Assembly (NCBI GenBank): GCA_050874665.1
Contig: JBNMLC010000033.1
Span: forward strand, 1-17,972
DNA length: 17,972 nt
Direction: 5' to 3'
Source of the DNA: RUG11237 sp050874665
GTDB lineage: Bacteria > Bacillota > Clostridia > Lachnospirales > Lachnospiraceae
The translations under genes were made by a program, and so were the position numbers. Below are positions 7,081 through 13,880 of this stretch, piece by piece. Within the stretch, counting starts at the first letter, position 1, and the number at the start of each line of letters is the position of its first letter. The notes beneath the pieces were generated by a model, which ran no database searches, was not told the origin of the DNA, and worked only from the letters and a program-made list of their open reading frames with translations.

Positions 7081-7955
7081 TGAGGAGCCTGTTATGTCTT
7101 GTATTGGGAATTGTTATATTGATTTTGCTTGGAAGCTTACTGTCTTTTCAGAATTCCCTGCAGGAAGTAACAGATGGATTGGACGAGAAACTTCACACGG
7201 ATACAAACACGCTGATTTCAGTTTCTTCTGGAAATCGAAAAATACGTTTATTTGCTGAACAGATAAACAGACAGTTGCGGGAACTGCGGAGAGAACAATT
7301 AAATTTCAATCATGGTAACCAGGAATTAAAAATAGCAATTACTAATATCTCCCACGATCTGCGGACACCACTTACTGCGATCTGTGGATATCTGGACTTA
7401 TTGGAACAAGAAGAATCAGGTGATAATGTGAAGAAGTATCTTGATGTGATAAGGGAACGTACGGATTCAATGCGTTCCCTTACAGAAGAACTATTCAGTT
7501 GTTCGTTACTTGCAATACAAGATGAAAAACTCCATATAGAACAGATTTGCATAAATGATATTTTGGAACAGAGTATTGCCGGTTTTTATGGAGTGCTTGT
7601 TAATAAAAAAATACTTCCGGATATTCAGATGTCTGAGATTCGTGTAATGAGAAAACTGGATAAAGAGGCTGTCAGACGCATTTTTGACAATATATTAAGT
7701 AATGCAGCACGTTACAGTGATGGAGATTTGGCAGTCAGCCTATCTGCAGATGGAAGAATACAGTTTTCTAATCATGCTGCAAAGCTCAGCAGTGTGGAGG
7801 TGGAAAAATTATTTGAGCGTTTTTATACGGTTGAGTCAGCTAGAAATTCAACAGGAATTGGGTTGTCGATAGCCAAATTGTTGACAGAAAGAATGGGAGG
7901 TGGCATTACCGCAGAGTATAAAGATGGGCAGTTGTACATACAGATAGCATTTTGA
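7080..7955 (+). CDS. Sensor histidine kinase
   Basis: The membrane kinase of the two-component system. Only one transmembrane helix is present (residues ~5-23, VLGIVILILLGSL), followed by a long, charged, probably coiled-coil linker. The dimerisation and phosphotransfer domain has ITNISHDLRTPLTAICGYL with phosphoacceptor His92. The ATP-binding domain shows the N box (IFDNILSNAARYSDG) and the G box (STGIGLSIAKLLTERMGG). The product is short at 291 residues and lacks a sizeable external sensor domain, as in intramembrane-sensing kinases that detect antibiotic transport or membrane stress. The start overlaps the permease stop by one base. It is very likely the partner of the regulator at 3171. 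Confidence 0.93.
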   Translation: MRSLLCLVLGIVILILLGSLLSFQNSLQEVTDGLDEKLHTDTNTLISVSSGNRKIRLFAEQINRQLRELRREQLNFNHGNQELKIAITNISHDLRTPLTAICGYLDLLEQEESGDNVKKYLDVIRERTDSMRSLTEELFSCSLLAIQDEKLHIEQICINDILEQSIAGFYGVLVNKKILPDIQMSEIRVMRKLDKEAVRRIFDNILSNAARYSDGDLAVSLSADGRIQFSNHAAKLSSVEVEKLFERFYTVESARNSTGIGLSIAKLLTERMGGGITAEYKDGQLYIQIAF

Positions 7956-8006
7956 TAATGTGTAAGAAGTGTCTTTGAATGCTTGTTATGAGGTAAATGA
8001 AAGGTA

Positions 8007-8501
8007 ATGAAGAATATAGAAATAGAAGATATGTCTACTGAATTTGAAGTGAGAACTTTAGAAAAATCAGATGTAGACATAGTATATAATCTAAGCATAA
8101 AAAACAGTATTTATTATCAGTATCATCCACCGATGGTGACAAGAGAGAGTATCCTGGAGGACATGGATGCTTTGCCACCTGGAAAGACGATGAATGATAA
8201 ATATTATATTGGTTTCTTTAAAAGAGATAAGCTGATTGTAGTAATGGATCTGATTATGGATTATCCGAAGAAAAATACTGCTTTTATAGGGCTATTTATG
8301 ATGGATGTAAACTATCAGAATAAAGGCGTTGGTTCAAAGGTAATTGGGGAAGTGTTATCTTACTTAAAAGCAGAGAATTATGAGTATATCCGGCTTGGAG
8401 TGGATAAAGGAAATCCACAAAGCTATTCTTTTTGGAATAAGAATGGTTTTGTAACAGTTGGAGAAAATCAATATATCATCATGGAACAAATAATAATGTA
8501 G
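8007..8501 (+). CDS. GNAT family N-acetyltransferase
   Basis: A 164-residue acetyltransferase with the acetyl-CoA-binding motif A as MMDVNYQNKGVGSKVIGEV (Q-x-x-G-x-G) and motif B as YIRLGVDKGNPQSYSFWNKNGF. The substrate is unknown. It follows the kinase by 51 bases with no clear terminator between. The start is uncertain: ATG 8007 has only a distant GAGGT, and an in-frame ATG at 8031 also lacks a good ribosome site. Its last 33 bases and the following spacer recur at 9330-9385, after the nitroreductase gene. That suggests duplication or insertion at this point. Confidence 0.87.
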   Translation: MKNIEIEDMSTEFEVRTLEKSDVDIVYNLSIKNSIYYQYHPPMVTRESILEDMDALPPGKTMNDKYYIGFFKRDKLIVVMDLIMDYPKKNTAFIGLFMMDVNYQNKGVGSKVIGEVLSYLKAENYEYIRLGVDKGNPQSYSFWNKNGFVTVGENQYIIMEQIIM

Positions 8502-8524
8502 AATGAAATGAGAAATAAGATGTG
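8469..8524 (+). repeat. 56-bp imperfect direct repeat, copy 1 (acetyltransferase 3' end)
   Basis: This stretch covers the last codons and stop of the acetyltransferase plus 23 bases of spacer. It matches 9330-9385 with about five mismatches (51 of 56). The two copies flank the nitroreductase gene. Confidence 0.8.
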
Positions 8525-8574
8525 TGCTGAATTATTAGCGTACATAAGGCGAATTTATATTTTATGGAGACTGT

Positions 8575-9327
8575 ATGGATTACTATAAGCAAATTTTTAA
8601 ACGAAAATCTTTTCACCTATTTCGAGATACAGGTGTGATAACAGATCATGACATTCGGGAACTTGAAGAATTTATCGGATCAGTAAAACCACTTTATGTA
8701 GAAATTAAAACAGAAGTTCGTATTGTACCTGAAAATGAGACAACCTGTAAACGGGGTGGACAGTTTTGCCTTTTATTTTACAGTGAAAGCAAAGAAGGAT
8801 ATTTGCAGAACATTGGATATCTTGGGGAACAGATTGATTTGTACCTTACATCAAAGAACATCGGTGCTTTATGGTTTGGAATCGGCAGACCGAAGGATAT
8901 GCAGATTAATGGACTGGATTTTGTCATTATGATCTCGATTGCCAAAATGCCTGAAGAAAAATTCCGAAAAGATATTTTTAAGTCAAAGAGAAAACCTTTG
9001 TATGAGATTTGGAGAGGTAGTTCGTTGGGAGTGGCTGAAATTGCACGTTTCGCTCCAAGTGCTTGCAATACACAGCCTTGGATAGTTGAGAATACCGGTA
9101 AGGATTTGATGGTGTATAGATTTAAGCAGCCTGGGAAAAGAGGAATTATGCCCATTAATAAGGTACTATATTACAATAAGATAGATATAGGGATATTCCT
9201 TTTTATACTTGAAAGCTGTCTTGAACATGAGGGTTATACTTACAATAGAATATTGTATGTAGATACAGCGGATGATAGTGTTGTGCAGACGCTCATTGCA
9301 AAATATACTTATGCAATTTGTTGCTAA
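8575..9327 (+). CDS. Nitroreductase family protein (putative TM1586-type)
   Basis: A 250-residue FMN-dependent nitroreductase-fold protein. The clearest signature is EIARFAPSACNTQPWIVEN (around residues 155-172), the A-x-x-APS-x-x-N-x-QPW motif near the flavin in nitroreductases. The N-terminus KRKSFHLFRDTGVITDHDIREL and the central LGEQIDLYLTSKNIGALWFGIG also fit. GGAG precedes the ATG by five bases. The length fits the two-lobed TM1586 branch (about 250 residues). Members reduce nitro or quinone compounds with NAD(P)H, but the substrate is unknown. The extreme C-terminus (AKYTYAICC) ends just three bases before a repeat of the upstream gene's tail, so a few terminal residues may have been replaced during insertion. 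Confidence 0.85.
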   Translation: MDYYKQIFKRKSFHLFRDTGVITDHDIRELEEFIGSVKPLYVEIKTEVRIVPENETTCKRGGQFCLLFYSESKEGYLQNIGYLGEQIDLYLTSKNIGALWFGIGRPKDMQINGLDFVIMISIAKMPEEKFRKDIFKSKRKPLYEIWRGSSLGVAEIARFAPSACNTQPWIVENTGKDLMVYRFKQPGKRGIMPINKVLYYNKIDIGIFLFILESCLEHEGYTYNRILYVDTADDSVVQTLIAKYTYAICC

Positions 9328-9329
9328 AC

Positions 9330-9385
9330 CAATATATCATCATGGAACGAATAATAATGTAGAATGACAGGAGAAAAAAGATATG
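9330..9385 (+). repeat. 56-bp imperfect direct repeat, copy 2
   Basis: It begins three bases after the nitroreductase stop and runs to the ATG of the lipoprotein gene. In copy 1 the same bases encode the acetyltransferase C-terminus. Here the AGGAG at 9369-9373 serves the lipoprotein. The ancestral order was therefore probably acetyltransferase then lipoprotein, with the nitroreductase segment added later. Confidence 0.8.
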
Positions 9386-10180
9386 AAGAATAAGTTATTT
9401 TTGATGATTTCAGTAATTATGGTATGTTCATTGTGGGCATGTGGGCAGCAGGAAACCGGAACTATGACGAATACCGGAAAAAGTACAGAGCAGGTCGTTG
9501 CGAGCGAAGGTAATAGTGAGCTGGCAACAGCAGAAGATGATAATATGGAAAAAACAGAGACGAAGGAACAAAATCAATTACAGGATGTGAAGCCGCCATA
9601 TAAAGAATTCAGAGATGTATTAGATGAAATCAATACGGATATTCAGCCAGGAACCACAGGAAATGGATTGATTTCTGTTAAGGTCGCTGCTCATTTGCTC
9701 GACTGGGGAGTTGGAACCAGCATGACAACAGATGAGATTAAGAAAGAGACAGTATCATGGCTTTCTGATAAAGGAAACTCTGAACAGGTGGAATTTTCGA
9801 ATAGGCTTGCATCTGTGTATGATGCATATCAGAAATTATTAGGTTCTGATGCAAAAGAGCTGCTTGAGCAGGCAGGCTGTGATGATGTGACATATCCATG
9901 GAGCAATGCGCCAGTTGAAACAATTGAGGCAATTGTAGAGGTAGTACAGCTTCCAGAAGAACAGACAATGGATGATTCAAATTCATCGACTGAAAAATTC
10001 GAGAATAAGGATAATTGGCCGGATGTCGAAGAACTGGTTAATCAAAGGGGCGATGAGACTACGGTCTATTTACTGGCAGATGGTCGCTATATGGATCGTA
10101 TAAATGCTGTTTATATTTATGATGGAAAAGATACATGGACAGATGAATCGGGAGTGGAATGGAACAAAGCCGTAAAATAG
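9383..10180 (+). CDS. Putative lipoprotein of unknown function
   Basis: A 265-residue exported protein. The N-terminus is a type II signal peptide: MKNK, a hydrophobic run, then the lipobox SLWAC with Cys20 as the lipidation site. A Thr/Ser/Glu-rich linker (~21-65) follows, as in many membrane-tethered lipoproteins. The folded part (about 70-190) is mostly acidic and predicted helical (KEFRDVLDEINTDIQPGTTG, VSWLSDKGNSEQVEFSNRL). A second short C-terminal piece (~210-265) contains YLLADGRYMDRINAVYIYDG. I recognise no domain. AGGAG lies nine bases before the start. It may be a cell-surface partner of the ABC exporter or an unrelated stress protein; the sequence does not decide. Confidence 0.75.
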   Translation: MKNKLFLMISVIMVCSLWACGQQETGTMTNTGKSTEQVVASEGNSELATAEDDNMEKTETKEQNQLQDVKPPYKEFRDVLDEINTDIQPGTTGNGLISVKVAAHLLDWGVGTSMTTDEIKKETVSWLSDKGNSEQVEFSNRLASVYDAYQKLLGSDAKELLEQAGCDDVTYPWSNAPVETIEAIVEVVQLPEEQTMDDSNSSTEKFENKDNWPDVEELVNQRGDETTVYLLADGRYMDRINAVYIYDGKDTWTDESGVEWNKAVK

Positions 10181-10238
10181 TAGAAGAGAAAAGGCAGATT
10201 ATTAAACAGCTTATCAATGCAGAATTGGAGTAATAATC

Positions 10239-10622
10239 ATGAGAATTGAACATGTTGCACTTTATGTAAATGATTTGGAAAACACAAAAAAATTCTTTAT
10301 GAAATATTTGGGAGCAAAATCAAATGATGGATACCATAATCAGAAAACAGGCTTTTGTTCTTATTTTCTCACATTTGAGGATGGTGCACGTATTGAAATC
10401 ATGAATATACCGGAAATGGCTGATTTACCGAAGAAACTAGCTCGTACTGGATATTCACATATAGCTTTTAGCGTGGGAAGTATAGAAAAAGTGGATGCAT
10501 TGACAGCAGAATTAAAAGCTGATGGTTATGAGGTTATCAGTGGACCACGGACTACAGGTGATGGATATTACGAAAGCTGCATCGTTGCGGTTGAGGATAA
10601 TCAAATTGAGATTACAGTATAA
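10239..10622 (+). CDS. VOC family (glyoxalase/bleomycin resistance fold) protein
   Basis: A 127-residue vicinal-oxygen-chelate protein made of two βαβββ modules. All four usual metal-ligand positions are filled: His5 (RIEHVALYV), Glu53 (ARIEIMN), His74 (YSHIAFSVG) and Glu124 (QIEITV). It could therefore bind a divalent metal as in glyoxalase I or fosfomycin-resistance enzymes. Length and the DLENTKKFFMKYLGAK opening fit single-domain VOC proteins that dimerise. The substrate is unknown. GGAG lies eight bases before the ATG. It belongs to the run of detoxification-type cargo genes. Confidence 0.9.
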   Translation: MRIEHVALYVNDLENTKKFFMKYLGAKSNDGYHNQKTGFCSYFLTFEDGARIEIMNIPEMADLPKKLARTGYSHIAFSVGSIEKVDALTAELKADGYEVISGPRTTGDGYYESCIVAVEDNQIEITV

Positions 10623-10655
10623 TTGGAAAATGCAGGCATATGAAAGGACAAAAAC

Positions 10656-11003
10656 ATGGCTTCAAGCAAAGAATATTTACAATTTATATTAGAGCAGTTA
10701 TCTGATTTAGAAGAAATTAATTATCGTGCAATGATGGGAGAATATATCATATATTATCGGGGCAGAATTGCCGGAGGCATATATGATGACAGGTTACTTG
10801 TGAAACCGACAAAATCTGCAGTTTCTTATATGGCAACTGCGACTTATGAATTACCGTATGAAGGGGCAAAAGAGATGTTGTTAGTAGAAGATGTTGACAG
10901 TAAAGAATACTTGGCTGGACTCTTTAATGCAATATATGACGAATTGCCGGTTTATCGGCGAAATCCCGCAAAAACAAGTCAAACACGTATGATTACCCAA
11001 TAA
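10656..11003 (+). CDS. TfoX N-terminal domain protein
   Basis: A 115-residue stand-alone TfoX N-terminal domain. Recognisable blocks are MASSKEYLQFILEQLSDLEEINYRAMMGEYIIYYRG, GGIYDDRLLVKPTKSA and YELPYEGAKEMLLVEDVDSKEYL, as in the small TfoX/Sxy family of Firmicutes. In gamma-proteobacteria TfoX/Sxy activates competence genes together with CRP. The isolated N-domain in Clostridia has no established role, so a competence function should not be assumed. The C-terminal tail (RRNPAKTSQTRMITQ) differs from the lysine-rich ending I expect in this family, so the 3' end may have been altered near the junction with the KTR-tail repeat 26 bases downstream. Confidence 0.85.
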   Translation: MASSKEYLQFILEQLSDLEEINYRAMMGEYIIYYRGRIAGGIYDDRLLVKPTKSAVSYMATATYELPYEGAKEMLLVEDVDSKEYLAGLFNAIYDELPVYRRNPAKTSQTRMITQ

Positions 11004-11028
11004 AACACGGAGAACATAAAATTAAAAT

Positions 11029-11049
11029 AAGCCAGACGCTAAGACGCAG
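11029..11049 (+). repeat. 21-bp direct repeat, copy 2 (remnant of a KTR gene tail)
   Basis: Identical to 781-801. In one frame these bases read KPDAKTQSC, close to the usual KTR family ending KEPDAKTQSR (from memory). They are therefore probably the 3' stub of a second KTR gene whose body is gone, rather than a random repeat. Confidence 0.8.
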
Positions 11050-11081
11050 AGCTGTTTCTTGTGGAGACAGATCTGCGTCTT
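11041..11081 (+). terminator. Hairpin after the KTR-tail remnant, probable bidirectional terminator
   Basis: The arms 11041-11055 (AAGACGCAGAGCTGT) and 11067-11081 (ACAGATCTGCGTCTT) pair with one mismatch in fifteen. The 11-base loop is TTCTTGTGGAG. It sits between the convergent TfoX-domain gene (+) and the XRE remnant (-), where a terminator for both would be expected. No long T-run follows on the + side. Confidence 0.6.
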
Positions 11082-11124
11082 ATTAGATTGAGGCATTGAA
11101 TTGAACAATAAACAAGAATCCCAT

Positions 11125-11466
11125 TCAATTGGAACTGTTTTTCCTCAGTATTTTTAGTAGATCAAGCATCAGTGCAAGGAGGTTTTCTGCTTCTTGTTCA
11201 GAACAATCATTAAGTAAGGTCATGAGTTTTTGACATTCTGGAGTTGGATTTTCTACATTAGGGTAGAAAATTTTATCGGCAGGTATCTTTAAATATGTAA
11301 TTAAAGGGTATAGTACCTCAAATTTTGGATTTCCACGTCCCGCTTCAATATTAAGGATAGTGCGTTGATCCAGATCAAGGATTTCTGCAAGTTTTTCTTG
11401 TGAGAGTCCCAGATTTGTTCGGTATTCACGGACAGTGTTACCTAGTAGTTATTTTATATCGTGCAT
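11125..11466 (-). pseudogene. XRE-family HTH regulator, disrupted by an in-frame stop at codon 6
   Basis: Read on the minus strand from ATG at 11466, the frame gives MHDIK, then TAA (11451-11449). It then continues uninterrupted as LLGNTVREYRTNLGLSQEKL to a TGA at 11125, for 113 codons in all. The post-stop part is a clear Cro/CI helix-turn-helix (LGLSQEKLAEILDLDQRTI, NIEAGRGNPKF), followed by a ~50-residue helical tail. GAGGTG sits seven bases before the ATG. The stop is one substitution from GAA, the codon I would expect. No ATG or GTG lies between the stop and the HTH, so normal translation would yield only five residues. In the parent element this would repress transfer or divergent genes. 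Confidence 0.85.
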
Positions 11467-11487
11467 TGTAATTCACCTCAGTGGTAG

Positions 11488-11505
11488 TTTACATTGCATG
11501 GTAAA
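11488..11505. promoter_or_regulatory. Palindromic operator candidate between divergent units
   Basis: TTTACATTGCATGGTAAA is an 18-base imperfect palindrome (14 of 18 symmetric, TGCA centre) in the gap between the minus-strand XRE remnant and the plus-strand small ORF. A related TTGCAT recurs at 11515 and GCATTG at 11463. A TATAAT follows at 11532-11537, but no good -35 sits 17 bases upstream. This is where an XRE repressor would bind. Function is inferred from position and symmetry. Confidence 0.4.
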
Positions 11506-11551
11506 ATGAGTGAATTGCATTGAAATACACATATAATATGGAGTACAGTAC

Positions 11552-11641
11552 ATGAATGAAGTGAAGAGTAGATATACAAGGAATAGAATACAGAAAAGAG
11601 TAGAGAATATGAATTATTTTACACATGAAGGTGTATCGTGA
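11552..11641 (+). CDS. Small ORF (29 aa) ending inside a terminator hairpin
   Basis: ATG 11552 has GGAG eight bases upstream. The product begins MNEVKSRYTRNRIQKRVENM; it is basic and probably helical. The stop codon lies in the left arm and loop of the hairpin at 11629-11671, as in leader peptides, where ribosome position can affect termination. It is divergent from the XRE remnant. I recognise no family. It may be a leader peptide or a small element regulator, or it may be spurious. The ribosome site and the terminator at its end support transcription of this interval. Confidence 0.4.
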   Translation: MNEVKSRYTRNRIQKRVENMNYFTHEGVS

Positions 11642-11676
11642 TGAGGTAAAAAAACTCAATGCGATACACCTTTTTT
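11629..11676 (+). terminator. Intrinsic terminator (10-bp stem, T6)
   Basis: Arms AGGTGTATCG (11629-11638) and CGATACACCT (11662-11671) pair perfectly and are followed by six T residues (11671-11676). The 23-base loop includes an A7 run and a TGAG/CTCA inner pairing. It ends + strand transcription only 10 bases before the 3' end of the convergent relaxase gene. Confidence 0.85.
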
Positions 11677-11685
11677 GATGAACAA

Positions 11686-12984
11686 TTATAAGGAAGTTTG
11701 CTTGTCCTCTTTGGATTTAGAAGCTATTGATTTCGAACTTTGGGTTCTGTCAAGGTATTGGTTTAGGTTATTCAGTTTTAGCTGGAGAGAAGCAATCTCT
11801 TTCTTCGTCGATTTATAAGTTTGCTGCAATTTTTGTTTTTTTGCATAGAGCAAATTGTATTCATTGCGGAGAGCATCAAGGTCGAGCTTTTTTATATCAA
11901 TGCCCATACGCTGCAACATATTTTTGGCACCATCATGAAGCAGAAGTTCTGTTTCGTGCCGTTGCAAATATGCGTCAGGATTTTTCGCTTTCCGGTAACG
12001 TATGTGATAGATGCGGTTGGCTTTATACTGCTCGGCATATTTTAGAATTTGACCTAAATCTTTTAGCTGATGTTCCGATTCGATAAGGCTTTTGCGGGCA
12101 TTTTTTACTATATCATTTTTGAAAGCGATTTCCTGCTCAAGTTCAGAAATGCTTCCGGATTGGCTGTAACTGCTGGCTGCAATTTTGAGGTTTTCAACAG
12201 TTGCCCACTGCTTCAGACCGGGACTGTCCGCAAATTTTTCATCGGAAGTATCTATAAGTTTTTGACGGGAATAGTTTTTTATCAGAGGTCTTTTCCGAGC
12301 TGGCAGAGCAACTTTTAGCTGCTCAGCGGATTTATGCTCAATGCGTTCACGAATGGATTCTTTAGTGTAGTTTGCACCTAATGATTTGACACTTCCACGA
12401 ACAAACTGTTTGCGATCCAGAGAGCGGAAAGAAATGTATTTGAGCGAATTTTCGCCAAAAGATTCGCCTTTGATTTCGTAACCTTTTGCCCTGATAAATT
12501 CAAGGAATTGCTCATAGGACTGTGCCTGTTTAATGGATTCATCAATGTCAGTTTTCAGCCTGCTTTTCCAAGACAGATTGTTTTTGGCGGTGTGCCATTC
12601 CTTGTAGGATTTGCCACGTTGTCCATCGGGTAAGATGACGGATAAGTGATGTTCTTCGCATAGTTCATCGCTGAGCTTTCGGATATGGTAGTAGCTTTTT
12701 TTACAATCATGATATTTTTCATGATTGATGTTGTCGGCAGCACAAAAAATGATGTGATTATGCACATGTCCCTTGTCAATGTGAGTAGCCACAACATAGG
12801 AGTATTTGCCTTCTAAAAGTTTGTCAGCAAGTTCCTCGCCAATCCGGTGAGCTTCTTCATAGGAAACTTCTCCCGGCATAAAAGCCTGTATCAGATGATA
12901 GGCTTTGTTCGGATCGGATTGATTGGTTTTTGACAGTGCAAATTTGAAGTCGTATGCGGCTGTTTGCGGGCTGCATCCAAACAT
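11686..12984 (-). CDS. Relaxase/mobilization nuclease, N-terminally truncated
   Basis: A 432-residue part of a MobP/MobQ-like relaxase, the enzyme that nicks oriT and pilots DNA during mobilization. The metal-binding histidine triad is present as THIDKGHVHNHIIF (His68, His73, His75 and His77 nearby), preceded by NKAYHLIQAFMPGEVSYEEAH. A long, probably coiled-coil C-terminus (about 265-432) follows. Full-length relatives have roughly 45 more N-terminal residues carrying the motif I catalytic Tyr. Here the upstream frame reads KTNRKYPF and meets a TAA at 13007-13005, and ATG 12984 has no convincing ribosome site. The gene is therefore probably non-functional, even though the remaining frame is open. 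No MobC gene or recognised oriT is visible nearby. Confidence 0.85.
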   Translation of the reverse strand: MFGCSPQTAAYDFKFALSKTNQSDPNKAYHLIQAFMPGEVSYEEAHRIGEELADKLLEGKYSYVVATHIDKGHVHNHIIFCAADNINHEKYHDCKKSYYHIRKLSDELCEEHHLSVILPDGQRGKSYKEWHTAKNNLSWKSRLKTDIDESIKQAQSYEQFLEFIRAKGYEIKGESFGENSLKYISFRSLDRKQFVRGSVKSLGANYTKESIRERIEHKSAEQLKVALPARKRPLIKNYSRQKLIDTSDEKFADSPGLKQWATVENLKIAASSYSQSGSISELEQEIAFKNDIVKNARKSLIESEHQLKDLGQILKYAEQYKANRIYHIRYRKAKNPDAYLQRHETELLLHDGAKNMLQRMGIDIKKLDLDALRNEYNLLYAKKQKLQQTYKSTKKEIASLQLKLNNLNQYLDRTQSSKSIASKSKEDKQTSL

Positions 12985-13049
12985 GAAAGGATATTTCCGG
13001 TTCGTTTTTTAGAATGGGAAGCGGAGAAACAGTAGAGAGGAGGTGAAGC

Positions 13050-13370
13050 ATGAATGCAGCAGAACGCAGAATGGAAATTATCAGTATTCTTATTGCACGA
13101 CGACAAACAACAGCGAAAGAACTGGCAGAAGAATTTGGTGTTACTGTTCGCACGATACATAATGACATTCAGGCTTTATCTCCGGGATACCCGATTTATA
13201 CAAAACAGGGTGGAGAAGGTGGGATTTTCATAGGTGAATACTACAATCCGTATATCAATTCGCTTTCTATAAAAGAATTGGAAGTGTTGTGTGAGTTGCA
13301 CGAAATGACAGAAGGATTGCAGAAAAAAAACTTTCACAGATTTTCCGTAAATATGGACCTGATAAACTAG
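13050..13370 (+). CDS. HTH domain transcriptional regulator with frameshifted C-terminus
   Basis: A 106-residue DeoR/HTH_11-type DNA-binding protein found in Lachnospiraceae conjugative elements. The N-terminus MNAAERRMEIISILIARRQT, AKELAEEFGVTVRTIHNDI and IYTKQGGEGGIFIGEYYNPY are typical, with the winged helix at about residues 1-60. AGGAGGTG lies five bases before the ATG. After EGLQKK the frame reads NFHRFSVNMDLIN and stops. If the A8 tract at 13323-13330 had one more A, the frame would read KLSQIFRKYGPDKLDI and stop at 13378, which is the ending I expect for the family. One A has therefore been lost, or the tract is read by slippage. The DNA-binding part is unaffected. Confidence 0.85.
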   Translation: MNAAERRMEIISILIARRQTTAKELAEEFGVTVRTIHNDIQALSPGYPIYTKQGGEGGIFIGEYYNPYINSLSIKELEVLCELHEMTEGLQKKNFHRFSVNMDLIN

Positions 13371-13394
13371 ATATTTAATAATTGTCATTCTTCT

Positions 13395-13454
13395 AAAGCA
13401 CACAATCGGAAAAAGTCGTTTATAGCAGACGAGAGCAAAGATTGTGTGCTTTTT
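13395..13454 (+). terminator. Strong hairpin after the HTH gene
   Basis: Arms AAAGCACACAATC (13395-13407) and GATTGTGTGCTTT (13440-13452) are a perfect 13-bp pair, with a 32-base loop. Five T residues (13450-13454) close the structure. It can terminate the HTH transcript. The large loop and perfect arms could also serve as a DNA-processing hairpin, but I have no direct support for that. Confidence 0.7.
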
Positions 13455-13880
13455 GGACTGATAAGTCCAGAACAGATTTTATCCAAAACTGGACGAAGTG
13501 ATCCGACCATTGTTCCTTGATAACTGAATATGCAAATACATACAGGACGTGTGGAATATGTGGAGCCACTATGCGGACACGCCAAGAGATACCTGCTTTC
13601 TTCTATATTATAGGAAGTACAAACGATGGAATACTGAAACAGAGTATTGAAGTAAGGTGGGGAGCGATAGATGTCTGGCAAAATATACAGCAGTTGTGTG
13701 GGGCGAAGATACATATTTTTAATAATGATACTTCCGGATATGTCTGGTCACTTGGATGACGGTGCGATACCGATGTGGGCAGAGTAATGACCTGTCACCT
13801 GTATGGATTTTTATTATCTGCTGATGAGAGATAAGAATATATCTTATTTGTCATGGGGAGATAAAAAAGAGGTAATGAAG
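13455..13880. other. Intergenic region upstream of xis, no supported gene
   Basis: About 425 bases with no gene I can support. It starts with the small hairpin GGACT-GATA-AGTCC (13455-13468), then CCAG...CTGG pairing near 13467-13492. An 80-codon frame from TTG 13517 to TGA 13759 has no ribosome site and no recognisable family, although it carries one CxxC (TCGICGA). This position in Tn916-like elements is where transfer or recombination regulatory sequences lie, so regulatory or att-related DNA is possible. I see no promoter that I would commit to. Confidence 0.35.

Noticed and set aside
8778..9155. 125-codon minus-strand frame inside the nitroreductase gene
   Set aside because: It is antisense to a well-supported coding gene and has no domain.
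11727..12318. Plus-strand frames over the relaxase gene
   Set aside because: They are antisense shadows of the relaxase; codon pattern and family motifs support the minus strand.
13455..13500. Small inverted repeats as a possible oriT
   Set aside because: There is no recognised nick-site consensus, and the relaxase is truncated and not adjacent, so an oriT call is not supported.
13517..13759. 80-codon plus-strand frame before xis, with one CxxC
   Set aside because: It starts at TTG with no ribosome site and has no recognised family; the region is more likely regulatory.
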